The notes under the pieces were generated by a model that saw only the letters and a list, made by a program, of their open reading frames with translations, was not told where the DNA came from and searched no databases. The position numbers were made by a program, and so were the translations under genes. Of a stretch of DNA of 64,000 nt, positions 9,144 to 18,227 are shown in pieces. The stretch comes from Lysobacter_K koreensis (GTDB lineage Bacteria > Pseudomonadota > Gammaproteobacteria > Xanthomonadales > Xanthomonadaceae): contig NZ_JBHTIH010000003.1 in assembly GCF_042677045.1 (NCBI RefSeq), positions 744,001 through 808,000 on the forward strand. The letters run 5' to 3'. Positions within the stretch are counted from its first letter, which is position 1, and each line of letters starts with the position of its first letter.

Positions 9144-11747
9144 CTAGTACACGTCGCGACGATACCGGCCATCCTCGGCCATGGCTTCCAGCGCGTCCAC
9201 GCCGACAACCTCGCGTAGCACCGCGTCCACGCCCGGCGCCATGCCTTCCAGGCTGCCGCAGACGTACACCGCGGCGCCGGCGGCAAGCCATTCGTCCAGC
9301 CGCGCCCGCTGCTCCTGCAGCAGGTGCTGCACGTAGCGGCGCGGTGCGTGGTCGCGCGAGAACGCCAGGTCGAGGTGTTGCACCTGGCCTTCGCGCTGCC
9401 AGCGTTCGATTTCGTCGCGGTAGTGGAAGTCATGCAGGCCGCTGCGCTCGCCGAACAGCATCCAGTTGCGGGTGTGGCCCGCGGCGATTCGCGCCTTGAG
9501 CACGGCACGCAATCCGGCCAGGCCGGTGCCGTTGCCGACCAGGATCAACGGGCGGGCGTCGGCCGGCGGATGGAACGACGGGTTGGGGCGGATGCGCAGG
9601 GCGATGTCGTTGCCCAGCGCCGCGTGCTCGGTCAGCCAGCCGCTGCCGCTGCCCAGCCGGCCGTCGGGATGGCGCATGCGACGCACCAGCAGCTGCAGGC
9701 TGCCGTCGGCAGGCAGCGAGGCGATCGAGTACTCGCGATGCGGCAGCGGCGCCAGGGTAGCGGCCAGCTGCTGCGGGGGCAGGCCGCGTGCCGTGCTGGG
9801 ATCGGGCAGGCGCGAGCGCGCCAGCACCGTACGCAGCGGAAGAGGCGTATCGGCTTGGACCACGTCGCTGTCGCCGTCGAACCCCGCTGCAGCCAGCCAC
9901 GCGTCGACGCTGGCGTCGTCGTGGCGCGGGCCGATCTCGGCGATGTCGCCGGCCTGCCACGCGAGGTCGGCCGGATCATGCGGGGTCAGGGCTAGGTGGT
10001 AGGCGCGGCCGCCGGGGCTGCCGATGTTGAGCCACTCGCGCTGGATCAGGTGCCAGGCGCCGTAGCTGGGCGCGCTCCAGTCGGGCAGGTCGGTGCGGCC
10101 GGCGAGCTGGCCGATGTGGTGCTGCCAGTGGCGCAGCGCGCCGGCGTCGCCGGCATCGACGTCGATGCGGTCGAACAGCGGTTGCGCGCCGGCGTGGTGA
10201 AGCCAATGGTCGAGTTCGCGGCCGAATTCGCAGTAGCTGTCGTACTCGCGGTCGCCGAGCGCGAGCACGCCGTATTGCAACGTCGCCAGCGAAAGGGACT
10301 GCGCGCGCATGCGCCGGGCGAAGCCACGCGCGTCGTCCGGCGGCTGGCCTTCGCCGAATGTGCTGACCACGAACAGCGCACGACCCGCGTTTGCCAGTTG
10401 CTCGGGCCGCAGGCGGCCCAGGCGTTCGACGCGCACGTCGAAACCGCCCTCGCGCAGCGCGGCCGCCGTCTGCCACGCCAGCCGCTGCGCGCTGCCGGTC
10501 TGGCTGGCGTAGGCCAGCAGCAACGGCTCGCCACCCGACGCCGCCGGCAGCGCGGCCTGCGCCGTAGCCAGCGCGCGTGCTGCGTGCTGCTTGCGACGCC
10601 GGTCGAGGTACAGCATCCAGCCGGTGATCGCGAACAGTGGCATCAGCAGGCTCGCGAGCATGAACGCCAGCACGCCGGCGGTACCGAAGAAGCTGCCGCG
10701 GTGCAGCGCGAACATGCTGCCGACGATCTTCTGCCGGGTCGGCTTGGCGTCGTAGCGCTCGTGCTTGGTGACGGCCAGGGTCGCCGCGTCCAGCTCGATC
10801 GTGTTGCGCGCGCGCTCGTGCGGCGCGTCGACATCGAGGTAGGCGAACTGGGCGCCGCCGCCGTCGCGCGGCCATTGCAGGGTCGCGGTGCTCCAGGCCG
10901 GCGCGGCGTCCTCAAACGCGACCCAGGCGGCGCCGACATCGAGCACGGCCGCGTCGTCGGCCTTGCGCTCTTCACGATCTGCCCCGTCGCGCCCCTTGCC
11001 GCGCTCGCCAGCGGGTGGTTCCTTCTTCTGCGATTGCTGTGACGGCACGCCCGCCCAGCGGTTCAGGCCATCGCGGTACCAGTCGTACGACCACCACAGC
11101 CCGGTCAGCGCCATCACCAGGTACAACACCAGCACCCAGGTGCCGACGATCGAGTGCAGGTGCCAGAGGAAGTTGCGGCCCTTCTGCCGCCAGTCCAGCG
11201 CCAGCCACACGCGCACGCTGCCCCAGCGGCGCGGCCAGCGCAGGTACAGGCCCGACAGGCAGAAGAACACCAGGATCACGGTCGACGCGCCGACGATCTG
11301 CTTGCCGACGTCGTCCATCACCAGCCAGCGGTGCAGCTGCATCGTGGTGCGGAAGAAGCCTTCGCCGCGCGGCTTGGCCAGCAGCGTGCCGGTGTAGGGG
11401 TCGACGTAGCGGCTCTCGCCGCGCGCCCGTCCCCCCGGTCCCTTGGGTGCGTCGGCCTTGGGCGCGAAGCCGGCCTTGGCCGCCTCGTTCGGGTCGGCGG
11501 ACAGCGCCAGCGACTGCAGCTTCGCCTCGGGTTGCTGTGCGCGGATGCGCGCGACCAGCGCATCCGGCGCCAGCGCCTGGCTTTGCGCGGCGACGGTGAT
11601 CACGCCGGGGTTGAGCGCCTTGAGCAGCTCGTGCTCGAAGCTGAGCATCGCCCCGGTCGCGCCGACCAGCGCCAGCACCACGCCGGCGGTGATGCCGAAG
11701 AACCAGTGCAGCTGGAACATCGCATTGCGGAAGGTGGGCAGGGTCAT
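9144..11747 (-). CDS. PepSY-membrane / flavodoxin / FNR-like reductase (probable ferric-siderophore reductase)
   Basis: An 867-residue fusion. Residues 1-400 form a PepSY-associated membrane module with about four transmembrane helices (first FGITAGVVLALVGATGAML, last GVLAFMLASLLMPLFAITG). Residues 407-555 are a flavodoxin domain (FMN loop YASQTGSAQ; later STFGEGQPPDDARGFA and LGDREYDSYCEFG). Residues 575-710 are a CPR-like FAD domain (REYSIASLP), and 730-867 an NADPH domain (LILVGNGTGLAG; YVCGSLEGMAPGVD). It would move electrons from NADPH through FAD and FMN to a membrane or periplasmic acceptor. Its place downstream of two TonB-dependent receptors and a PiuC-type protein points to ferric-siderophore reduction, which is inference. 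Start ATG 11747. Confidence 0.88.
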   Translation of the reverse strand: MTLPTFRNAMFQLHWFFGITAGVVLALVGATGAMLSFEHELLKALNPGVITVAAQSQALAPDALVARIRAQQPEAKLQSLALSADPNEAAKAGFAPKADAPKGPGGRARGESRYVDPYTGTLLAKPRGEGFFRTTMQLHRWLVMDDVGKQIVGASTVILVFFCLSGLYLRWPRRWGSVRVWLALDWRQKGRNFLWHLHSIVGTWVLVLYLVMALTGLWWSYDWYRDGLNRWAGVPSQQSQKKEPPAGERGKGRDGADREERKADDAAVLDVGAAWVAFEDAAPAWSTATLQWPRDGGGAQFAYLDVDAPHERARNTIELDAATLAVTKHERYDAKPTRQKIVGSMFALHRGSFFGTAGVLAFMLASLLMPLFAITGWMLYLDRRRKQHAARALATAQAALPAASGGEPLLLAYASQTGSAQRLAWQTAAALREGGFDVRVERLGRLRPEQLANAGRALFVVSTFGEGQPPDDARGFARRMRAQSLSLATLQYGVLALGDREYDSYCEFGRELDHWLHHAGAQPLFDRIDVDAGDAGALRHWQHHIGQLAGRTDLPDWSAPSYGAWHLIQREWLNIGSPGGRAYHLALTPHDPADLAWQAGDIAEIGPRHDDASVDAWLAAAGFDGDSDVVQADTPLPLRTVLARSRLPDPSTARGLPPQQLAATLAPLPHREYSIASLPADGSLQLLVRRMRHPDGRLGSGSGWLTEHAALGNDIALRIRPNPSFHPPADARPLILVGNGTGLAGLRAVLKARIAAGHTRNWMLFGERSGLHDFHYRDEIERWQREGQVQHLDLAFSRDHAPRRYVQHLLQEQRARLDEWLAAGAAVYVCGSLEGMAPGVDAVLREVVGVDALEAMAEDGRYRRDVY

Positions 11748-11862
11748 GGCGCGTCAGTGGGATGCGGTTGATCATCGACCCAGCCAAGGCTGGGATTCGT
11801 CGGGAAGGGGGTTTTTGGTGTGGCCGTCGGGGCAGGCGTGCCTGCAACCCCGCTCGCACGCA

Positions 11863-12555
11863 TCAGGTGTCGGCCCAGCGCCGCAGCAGGTTGTGATACA
11901 CGCCGGTGAGCTGCACCAGCGCGGGATGCTCGGGTACGTCCTGGGTGAGGCGGCGGATCGACACATCGAGTTCGAACATCAGCCGCCGCTGCGCGTCCTC
12001 GCGCAGCAGGCTCTGGATCCAGAAGAACGATGCCAGCCGCTCGCCGCGCGTGACCGGCGTGACCTTGTGGAGGCTGGTGCCCGGGTACAGCACCAGATCG
12101 CCGGCGGCCAGCTTAATGCTCTGGTTGCCATAGGTGTCCTCGATCAGCAGTTCGCCGCCGTCGTACTCGTCCGGCGCGCTGAGGAACAACGTTGCCGACA
12201 GGTCGGTGCGGATTGCCTCGGCGCCACCGCGGCTGCGGTCGTAGCGCACCGCGTTGTCGACGTGGAAACCGAACGACTGGCCACCGGAATACCGATTGAA
12301 CAGCGGCGGAAAGATCTTCTGCGGCAGCGCGGCCGAGAAGAACGTGGCGTTGCGCGACAGCGCGTCGAGCACCAGCGCGCCGAGCTCGCGCGCGACCGGG
12401 TCGGCTTCGGGCAGCTGCGCGTTGTCCTTGGCCTTGGCCGACTGGTGGCCAGCAGTAATGCGGCCGTCGGCCCAGTTGGCCTGCGCCAGCCGCGCGCGAC
12501 AATGCGCCACCTGCTCGGCGTCGAGGACCTGGGGAACCTGCAGCAGCATGGGCAT
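11863..12555 (-). CDS. piuC: PKHD-type Fe(II)/2-oxoglutarate hydroxylase (PiuC/YbiX-like)
   Basis: A 230-residue 2-oxoglutarate-dependent dioxygenase of the PiuC/YbiX family. The iron ligands appear as FHVDNAVRYD (His and Asp near residues 96-98) and the distal His in TSLHKVTPVTRGER near 157-168, which also carries the 2-oxoglutarate Arg. Length and the C-terminal LLRRWADT end are normal for the family. Genes of this family usually sit beside TonB-dependent siderophore receptors, as here, where it follows a Fiu/PiuA-like receptor. The true substrate is unknown. Start ATG 12555. Confidence 0.92.
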   Translation of the reverse strand: MPMLLQVPQVLDAEQVAHCRARLAQANWADGRITAGHQSAKAKDNAQLPEADPVARELGALVLDALSRNATFFSAALPQKIFPPLFNRYSGGQSFGFHVDNAVRYDRSRGGAEAIRTDLSATLFLSAPDEYDGGELLIEDTYGNQSIKLAAGDLVLYPGTSLHKVTPVTRGERLASFFWIQSLLREDAQRRLMFELDVSIRRLTQDVPEHPALVQLTGVYHNLLRRWADT

Positions 12556-12656
12556 TGCCTCAATGCGACCGCCCGGGACGGGCCCGAGCGGTACGTGGAT
12601 CGGTGCCGGCGATTATGGAGTGGCCATCCGTGGCCGCGACAGCTCCCGAGCCTGGT

Positions 12657-14948
12657 TTAGAACGAGAAGTTCGCGCTCAGCACCACCGAGCGACCTTCGC
12701 CCGGCGTCGCCCAGCCGTTAGCGTTGTTGCGGATGCGCGTGTAGTACTGCTCGTCGAACAGGTTGTTGACGTTGAGCTGTAGCGACGCATGGCGGTTGAG
12801 CTTGTAGGCAGCCATGGCGCGGTGCACCCAGTAGCTTGGCGCGGTCAGCAACGAGCCGGCGACATTGGTGGCCGAGTGCTGGGTCAGCGTCAGTTCGCCC
12901 TGGTAGGACGCGCCGTAGCCGACCTGCCACTTCGGCGACAGGTCGTAGGTGGTCCAGAGGCTGAAGGAGTTCTCCGGAACGTTGAGCAACCGGTCGCCGC
13001 GGGTGTAGTCCTGGCCCTGTCCGGCTACGAAGTCGGATGCGCCTTGCAGCACTTCGCTGTCGAGATAGGCGTAGTTGGCGAAGATCGACCAGTGGTCGGC
13101 GATCAGGCCCGACACGCCCAGCAGCAGGCCATCGACGCGCGCACGGCCGTCGAGTTGCTGGAAGCCCGACGGATTGTCCGGGTTGTTCGGGTCGGCGACT
13201 TTGTAGTTGCTGCGCTCGTTGCGGAACACCGACGCGGTCAGCGACAGGCGTTCGCCGAGGACGTCCCACTTGGTGCCCAGCTCGATGTTCTGCGCGGTTT
13301 CCGGGTCGACCGCGCAGGTCGCCGCAGTGCAGGCGCCGTTGACCGAAGCCTTCGATGGGGTTTTCGCGTTGCCGTAGGCCAGGTAGATGCTGCCGTTCTC
13401 GACCGGCTTGAACACCAGTCCCGCGCGGTATGAGAACAGGTCCTCGTCGTTGATCAAGGTCGGCCCCGGCGTGACCGCGCCACCGGCATTGGGCGTGGCG
13501 ACCGCATCGGTGCGGTGGCTGCCCTCGTTGCGCTCGTAGCGCACGCCGGCGTTGAACTGCCACTGCTCGTTGAACTTGAGGGTGTCGAACACGTACAGCG
13601 CGCGGTTGTCGAGCGAGCCCTGCTGGCGCGAGTTGGCGATGAACTTGATCCGGCCGGTATAGAACGAGTCGGGGTTGGCGATGCTCGTCAACGGAAGGGT
13701 TGGCAGCAAGTAGTTGTCATCGCGCAGCGAGCTGCCCGACACCAGGTCGAAATTCTCCTGGGTGGTCGAAAATCCGGCGACCAGGTCGTGCTCGATCGCG
13801 GCGGTGCGGAAGCCGACCAGCGCGTCGAACTGGCTGTGCAGCACGGTGTTGCGGGTGTCGCGCGTCGTGCCGCGGTTGCCGCTGGGGCGGTAGGTGCCGG
13901 GCGCGGTGCCATTGATGCAGGCGCCACCGGTGGCCGCATCGGTGCCGTTGGCGAGGCAGTAGTTGCCCGACGGCGCATCGACCACGGTCAGCGAACCGAC
14001 GTCGGCGCGGCGGGTCAGGTTGCGCAGCGAGAAGTTGTCGCTGAAGGCGTGCTTGATCTCGGAGGTGAACACGTCGACTTCGGTGTCCTGGCGGTCGACG
14101 TTGCGGTAGCCGTAGTAGGCCCATGGGTCGACGCCCGGCACCGGCGCGCCGTTGACGAAGGCCACGCCGTACTGCGGCGTGTTCTCGTCTTCCTGGTGCA
14201 GGTAGCTCAAGGTCCAGGCGGTGTCGCTGCCCAGCCCGAACGCGATCGACGGTGCGAACCCCCAGCGCTGCATCTGCTCGACGTCGCGACCGGGGATGTC
14301 GTTCTGATGCGCCATGACGTTGAGGCGCAACGCCGCGCCTTCGCCGATCAGCAGGTTGCTGTCGGCGGTCACGCGCGCGTAGCTGTCGGTGCCGGCGGCG
14401 ATGCTGGCGTGGTTGAACTCGTCCGCACGCGCTGCCTTGCTGACCAGGTTGACGCTGCCGCCGACCGAGCCGGCGCCGGTGTACGCCGAGTTGGCGCCGT
14501 TGGTGACCTCGACCGATTCCAGGTTGAACGGGTCGGTGCGGCTGTACAGCCCGCTGTCGCGGACACCGTCCACGGTGATGTCGCTGTCGCCGCTGAAGCC
14601 GCGCAGGTTGATCTTGTCGCCAAAGCCGCCGCCGCCTTCGCCGGCGCCGAAGGTGATGCCGGGCAGGGTGGCCAGGATGTCGCGCAGCGATAGCAGGTTC
14701 TGGTCCTCGATCGTCTCGCGATCGATCACGTTGATCGTCTGCGGGGTGTCAAGCAGCGGCCCGGTGTACTTGGGCGAACTGGCCTTGAGCACGCGCTGGC
14801 CGGTGACGTCGACCCGGGCCAGGTCGGTGGCCGCGGCGGCCGGCTCGGGCGCTGGAGCGGCCGCCGCGTGGAGGCTGAGCGCGAACGCCAGAGCACCGGC
14901 GAGCGGCGAGATTGCGTGGCGGGGGTGGGGCGGCGACTGATGGGACAC
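12657..14948 (-). CDS. TonB-dependent siderophore receptor (Fiu/PiuA-like)
   Basis: A 763-residue outer-membrane receptor. A signal peptide (SPLAGALAFALSLHAAAA) precedes a plug domain with VDVTGQRV, DTPQTINVIDRETIEDQ and the LRGFSGDSDITVDGVRDSG segment, then a 22-strand-type barrel ending in SVVLSANFSF with a terminal Phe. I chose GTG 14948, because GAGG lies just upstream and it gives a clean signal peptide sharing SPLAGALAFAL with the next receptor; ATG 14987 is an alternative. The pairing with a PiuC-type hydroxylase supports a catecholate-siderophore receptor. No separate Fur box is visible in the 152-base gap upstream, so transcription probably comes from the preceding gene. Confidence 0.92.
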   Translation of the reverse strand: MSHQSPPHPRHAISPLAGALAFALSLHAAAAPAPEPAAAATDLARVDVTGQRVLKASSPKYTGPLLDTPQTINVIDRETIEDQNLLSLRDILATLPGITFGAGEGGGGFGDKINLRGFSGDSDITVDGVRDSGLYSRTDPFNLESVEVTNGANSAYTGAGSVGGSVNLVSKAARADEFNHASIAAGTDSYARVTADSNLLIGEGAALRLNVMAHQNDIPGRDVEQMQRWGFAPSIAFGLGSDTAWTLSYLHQEDENTPQYGVAFVNGAPVPGVDPWAYYGYRNVDRQDTEVDVFTSEIKHAFSDNFSLRNLTRRADVGSLTVVDAPSGNYCLANGTDAATGGACINGTAPGTYRPSGNRGTTRDTRNTVLHSQFDALVGFRTAAIEHDLVAGFSTTQENFDLVSGSSLRDDNYLLPTLPLTSIANPDSFYTGRIKFIANSRQQGSLDNRALYVFDTLKFNEQWQFNAGVRYERNEGSHRTDAVATPNAGGAVTPGPTLINDEDLFSYRAGLVFKPVENGSIYLAYGNAKTPSKASVNGACTAATCAVDPETAQNIELGTKWDVLGERLSLTASVFRNERSNYKVADPNNPDNPSGFQQLDGRARVDGLLLGVSGLIADHWSIFANYAYLDSEVLQGASDFVAGQGQDYTRGDRLLNVPENSFSLWTTYDLSPKWQVGYGASYQGELTLTQHSATNVAGSLLTAPSYWVHRAMAAYKLNRHASLQLNVNNLFDEQYYTRIRNNANGWATPGEGRSVVLSANFSF

Positions 14949-15100
14949 GAGAACCTCGGATGTCGGACGAAACGAAAAGGCATGCACGCGCCGCCGGATG
15001 GACGGCGAGGCGCTGAAGTGGCTGGCTTCGATGCCGTTCCGGCGTCGACGTTGGCTGCGCTGAATTTCCCGGCCGCGCGCAGGACGCGACCGGGCCGGGA

Positions 15101-17257
15101 TCAGAACTTGTAGTTCAGGCCAAAGTAGTAGCTGCGCGGCACGCCGGGCAGGATGCCGCGGGTGCGGTCGGCAATGTATTCGCGGCCGGTGATGTTCTTC
15201 ACTGCGGCGTAGAAGCCCCAGCCGGTGTCGGCGAAATCGTAGTTCAGCGCCAGGTTGAGCGTCGTGTACTTCGGCAGTTTGCCGAACTGCCCGTCGCCAT
15301 TGACGGCGGCGACTGGGGTATTGGCGAAGTCGGCGTACTGGCTCGCCACATGCACCGCTTCCAGCGAGGCATCGAAGCCACCCAATTCGGCGCCGAAACG
15401 CAGCGTCGCGGTGTGCTCCGGCGCGTACGGCATGCGGTTGCCGGCGCGGCTGCCAGCCACCAGCTGGCGATTGTCGACTCGGATCAGCGCGCTGCTCTGT
15501 TCCGCTTCCGGCAGCGCGGTGTAGGCCAGCTGCAGGTAGGGATTCCAGTCGAGGCTGACCAGCGTGCCGAAGTCGGCGCGCGCGCCCAGCTCCAGGCCAC
15601 GGTAGCGCGCCTCGCCCTGTGCCAGCGGCGTGCTGCCACCGGCGATCGAGCCGACCGACACCTGATTGTCGAAGTCGTTGTCGAACAATGCGACTTCGTA
15701 GGTCAGGCCGTCGAGCGGGCGGCCGCGCAGGCCCAGTTCGATGTTGCGGCTCTCCTCCGCATCCACGTCGACGCTGCCGCCACTGTTGCTGATCAGGTCC
15801 TCGGCGCGCGGCGGGGCGAAGCCCTCGTGTACGCCGGCGAACAGCACGGTGTTGTCGGTGAGTTCGAAGGTGGCGCCCAGGCCCGGGATCACTTCGTCAA
15901 GCGAGCTTTGGCCACGGGCACCGGCGCCGAGGCGGTTGGTGCGGCTGAAATCGACGCTCTCGAAGCGCACCGCCGGGATCAGCGCGAAGCGACCGAAGTC
16001 GAAGCGGTTCTGCACGAAGCCCGAAACAGCCTCGACATCGCGCAGGTTGTGCTCGGCCAACGCGCCGGTGGTCGCGGTCGGACCGGTGCCGTTGAGCTGC
16101 AGGCGCTCCTGCTTCTCGCGATGGAAGCGAACACCGGCCTCCAATTCACCGGCAACCGAGCCCCAGGTGTAGTTGGCGAGCAGGCGCGACTCCACGCCCC
16201 AGGTGGTGAAGTCGCGGTTACGCAGTTGGCGGGAGTTGCAGGCATCGACATTGACGCGAGCGCCGGCAACGCGTGCGGCAGTGAACGCAGCGCCGCACTG
16301 GCCGTCCGTCGTGCTGCTGGACTGGCGCCACCAGTCACGATGGAATTCGTAGTAGTACGCATTGGTGGCCAGCGTCACCGCGTCGCTGAAGGCCACGCCC
16401 CACGTTGCCGACGCACCGAAGCGCTCGAGGTCGAAGGTGTCGTTCTTGAACGGGTTGTAGCGCGCGCCGAAGTTGCGGTGCTCGGCATCGGTCAAGCCCG
16501 AATAGGTGACCTGCGAGTCCTCGTTGAGGTAACTGGCACGCAGGGTCAGCTTCTGGTTGTCGCCGATGGCGACCGAGTACTTGTAGTTGAGGTCGTTCTG
16601 CTCGAGGGACTGGTTGTCGCGCGCACCGTCGCCCTGCTTGTGTATCAGGTCGACCCGGTGGCCGGCGCCGCCAATCTGCACGAGGCCCTTGCGATAACCG
16701 CGATCACCGGCAGCCAGTTCGATCTGGCCCTCGAAGTCCTGAGGCGGCTCCGGGGTGATGTAGTTGATCACGCCGCCGATGGTTTGCGGCCCAAAGCGCA
16801 GCATGCCGCTGCCCTTCAACACTTCGACACGCTCGTAACGCTCGATCGGGGCGTGGAAGTAGCTGGCGTTGTCGCCATAGGGCGCGTAGGTGAAGGGCAG
16901 GCCGTCTTCGAGCAACAGCACCTTAGTCGAGCGGGTCGGATTCAGGCCGCGTACGCCGATGTTCGGTCGCAGCCCGAAGCCTTCCTCGTCGCGGACGTGG
17001 ACGCCCGGCACCTTGCGCAGCGCCTCGTTGACCGTCGCCACGCGCGCCGAGCGCAGATCTTCCGCACTCAGCACGTAAGCGCTACCAGGCTGGGCGGCGG
17101 CCTGTTCCCTGGTGCCGACCACAACGACGCGGTCGAGCGAAGTGGCCTGGTCTGCCGGCACATCCGGGGACGCTGTGGTTTCGGCCAGCGCAGGCAGACC
17201 CAGGGCGAAGGCGAGGGCGCCGGCGAGCGGCGAGACAACGAACTTCCTGTTGGTCAT
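15101..17257 (-). CDS. TonB-dependent receptor, FecA-like
   Basis: A 718-residue outer-membrane receptor and first gene of the iron operon. The signal peptide covers residues 1-25, followed directly by the TonB box/plug (LDRVVVVGTRE). There is therefore no N-terminal signalling domain of the FecR-contacting type. The plug shows RPNIGVRGLNPTRSTKVLLL, FTYAPYGDNASYFHAPIER and GPQTIGGVINYITPEPP, which resemble FecA-type ferric citrate/siderophore receptors. The barrel ends in SYYFGLNYKF, with the terminal Phe expected for BAM-assembled proteins. A Fur box 60-74 bases upstream indicates iron repression. The ligand is unknown. Confidence 0.93.
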   Translation of the reverse strand: MTNRKFVVSPLAGALAFALGLPALAETTASPDVPADQATSLDRVVVVGTREQAAAQPGSAYVLSAEDLRSARVATVNEALRKVPGVHVRDEEGFGLRPNIGVRGLNPTRSTKVLLLEDGLPFTYAPYGDNASYFHAPIERYERVEVLKGSGMLRFGPQTIGGVINYITPEPPQDFEGQIELAAGDRGYRKGLVQIGGAGHRVDLIHKQGDGARDNQSLEQNDLNYKYSVAIGDNQKLTLRASYLNEDSQVTYSGLTDAEHRNFGARYNPFKNDTFDLERFGASATWGVAFSDAVTLATNAYYYEFHRDWWRQSSSTTDGQCGAAFTAARVAGARVNVDACNSRQLRNRDFTTWGVESRLLANYTWGSVAGELEAGVRFHREKQERLQLNGTGPTATTGALAEHNLRDVEAVSGFVQNRFDFGRFALIPAVRFESVDFSRTNRLGAGARGQSSLDEVIPGLGATFELTDNTVLFAGVHEGFAPPRAEDLISNSGGSVDVDAEESRNIELGLRGRPLDGLTYEVALFDNDFDNQVSVGSIAGGSTPLAQGEARYRGLELGARADFGTLVSLDWNPYLQLAYTALPEAEQSSALIRVDNRQLVAGSRAGNRMPYAPEHTATLRFGAELGGFDASLEAVHVASQYADFANTPVAAVNGDGQFGKLPKYTTLNLALNYDFADTGWGFYAAVKNITGREYIADRTRGILPGVPRSYYFGLNYKF

Positions 17258-17316
17258 GGAATCCCCGGAACATGGTCATCAACGCGGCTCGTTGGCCGCT
17301 TCGTTGGCAATGTTAG

Positions 17317-17331
17317 TGAGATTGATTCGCA
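17317..17331 (-). promoter_or_regulatory. Fur box of the iron-uptake operon
   Basis: Read on the minus strand, TGCGAATCAATCTCA matches the 7-1-7 Fur consensus TGAGAATNATTCTCA at 12 of the 14 non-central positions. It is extended by AAA on the 5' side as in typical GCAAATGCGAATC boxes. It lies 60-74 bases before ATG 17257. Confidence 0.85.
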
Positions 17332-17373
17332 TTTGCAACGGTTGATGAATGCGGGCGGCGCGTGCGCCTAGCC

Positions 17374-17700
17374 TCAGTCGCGGTCGTCGCGGGTCCACAC
17401 CGCGTCGTCCTCGACCTTGACCGGGAACTTCACCACCGGCGTGTAGGCCGGCGCCGACAGCGGCCGGCCATCGCGCACGTCGAACTTGGCGCCGTGCAGC
17501 ACGCATTCGATCGTCGCTTCGTCGCCGTCGAAGCTGCCGGCCGACAGCTCGAAGTCTTCGTGCGAGCAACGGTCCTCGAGCGCGTAGAAGTCGCCGTCGT
17601 AGTTGAGGACCAGGATCGGGGTGTCGCCGTCCCAGGCGACGATCGACTCGCCCGGCAGGAGCTCCGAGGTCGCGCAGACCCGGACCCAGGCAGCATTCAC
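17374..17700 (-). CDS. Rieske [2Fe-2S] ferredoxin-like protein in the SUF operon
   Basis: A 108-residue single-domain Rieske protein of the type annotated as non-heme-iron oxygenase ferredoxin subunit. Both cluster motifs are intact: CSH in EDRCSHEDF near residue 44 and CVLH in IECVLHGAKFD near 66. The GTG start at 17700 overlaps the stop of the preceding GNAT gene (GTGA), so translation is coupled. It is the last gene of the suf operon. No oxygenase component is nearby, so its electron-transfer partner is unknown. A role as electron donor or cluster carrier for SUF is inference. Confidence 0.9.
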   Translation of the reverse strand: MNAAWVRVCATSELLPGESIVAWDGDTPILVLNYDGDFYALEDRCSHEDFELSAGSFDGDEATIECVLHGAKFDVRDGRPLSAPAYTPVVKFPVKVEDDAVWTRDDRD

Positions 17701-18227
17701 AGCGCCTTCTCCAGCACCTCGAAGCGCAGATCGTCGCGCTTGGGCAGGCCGAAGCGCTCGTCGCCGTAGGGGAAGGGCTTGTGGATCCCGGTGCGGTGGT
17801 AGCCGCGCCGTTCGTAGAACGCGATCAATTCGTCGCGGATGTCGATCACCGTCATGCGCATCGTCGGCAGGTTCCAGTCGTCGCGCGTGATGCGCTCTGC
17901 CTCGGCCAGCAGGGCCTTGCCGACACCGCCCCCCTGCAGGTCCGGGCGTACCGAGAACATGCCGAAGTAGCCGGCGCCGTCCTCGCAGGCGACGTGCGCG
18001 CAGGCGAGCAGCAGGCCGTCGCGTTCGGCGATGAGGATCACGCTCTGCGTGCGCTGGATGCAGGCGCCGATGTCGTCGGCGCCGGTGCGGCGGCCGTCGA
18101 GGAAGTCGGCCTCGGTGGTCCAGCCGGCGCGGCTGGCGTCGCCGCGGTAGGCCGATTCGACCAACGCGACCAGGGCCTCGGTATCGGCGTGGGTGGCGGC
18201 GCGGAACTGCAGGACGGTATGGGTCAT
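17697..18227 (-). CDS. GNAT family N-acetyltransferase in the SUF operon
   Basis: A 176-residue acetyltransferase fold with the acetyl-CoA-binding stretch MFSVRPDLQGGGVGKALLAE near residues 95-115 and the C-terminal RDELIAFYERRGYHRTG. The start ATG 18227 overlaps the sufS stop (ATGA), and its own stop overlaps the Rieske start, so it is locked into the suf operon by two four-base overlaps. The acceptor is unknown. Such genes recur beside sufS in related bacteria, to my recollection, without an assigned role. Confidence 0.88.
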   Translation of the reverse strand: MTHTVLQFRAATHADTEALVALVESAYRGDASRAGWTTEADFLDGRRTGADDIGACIQRTQSVILIAERDGLLLACAHVACEDGAGYFGMFSVRPDLQGGGVGKALLAEAERITRDDWNLPTMRMTVIDIRDELIAFYERRGYHRTGIHKPFPYGDERFGLPKRDDLRFEVLEKAL

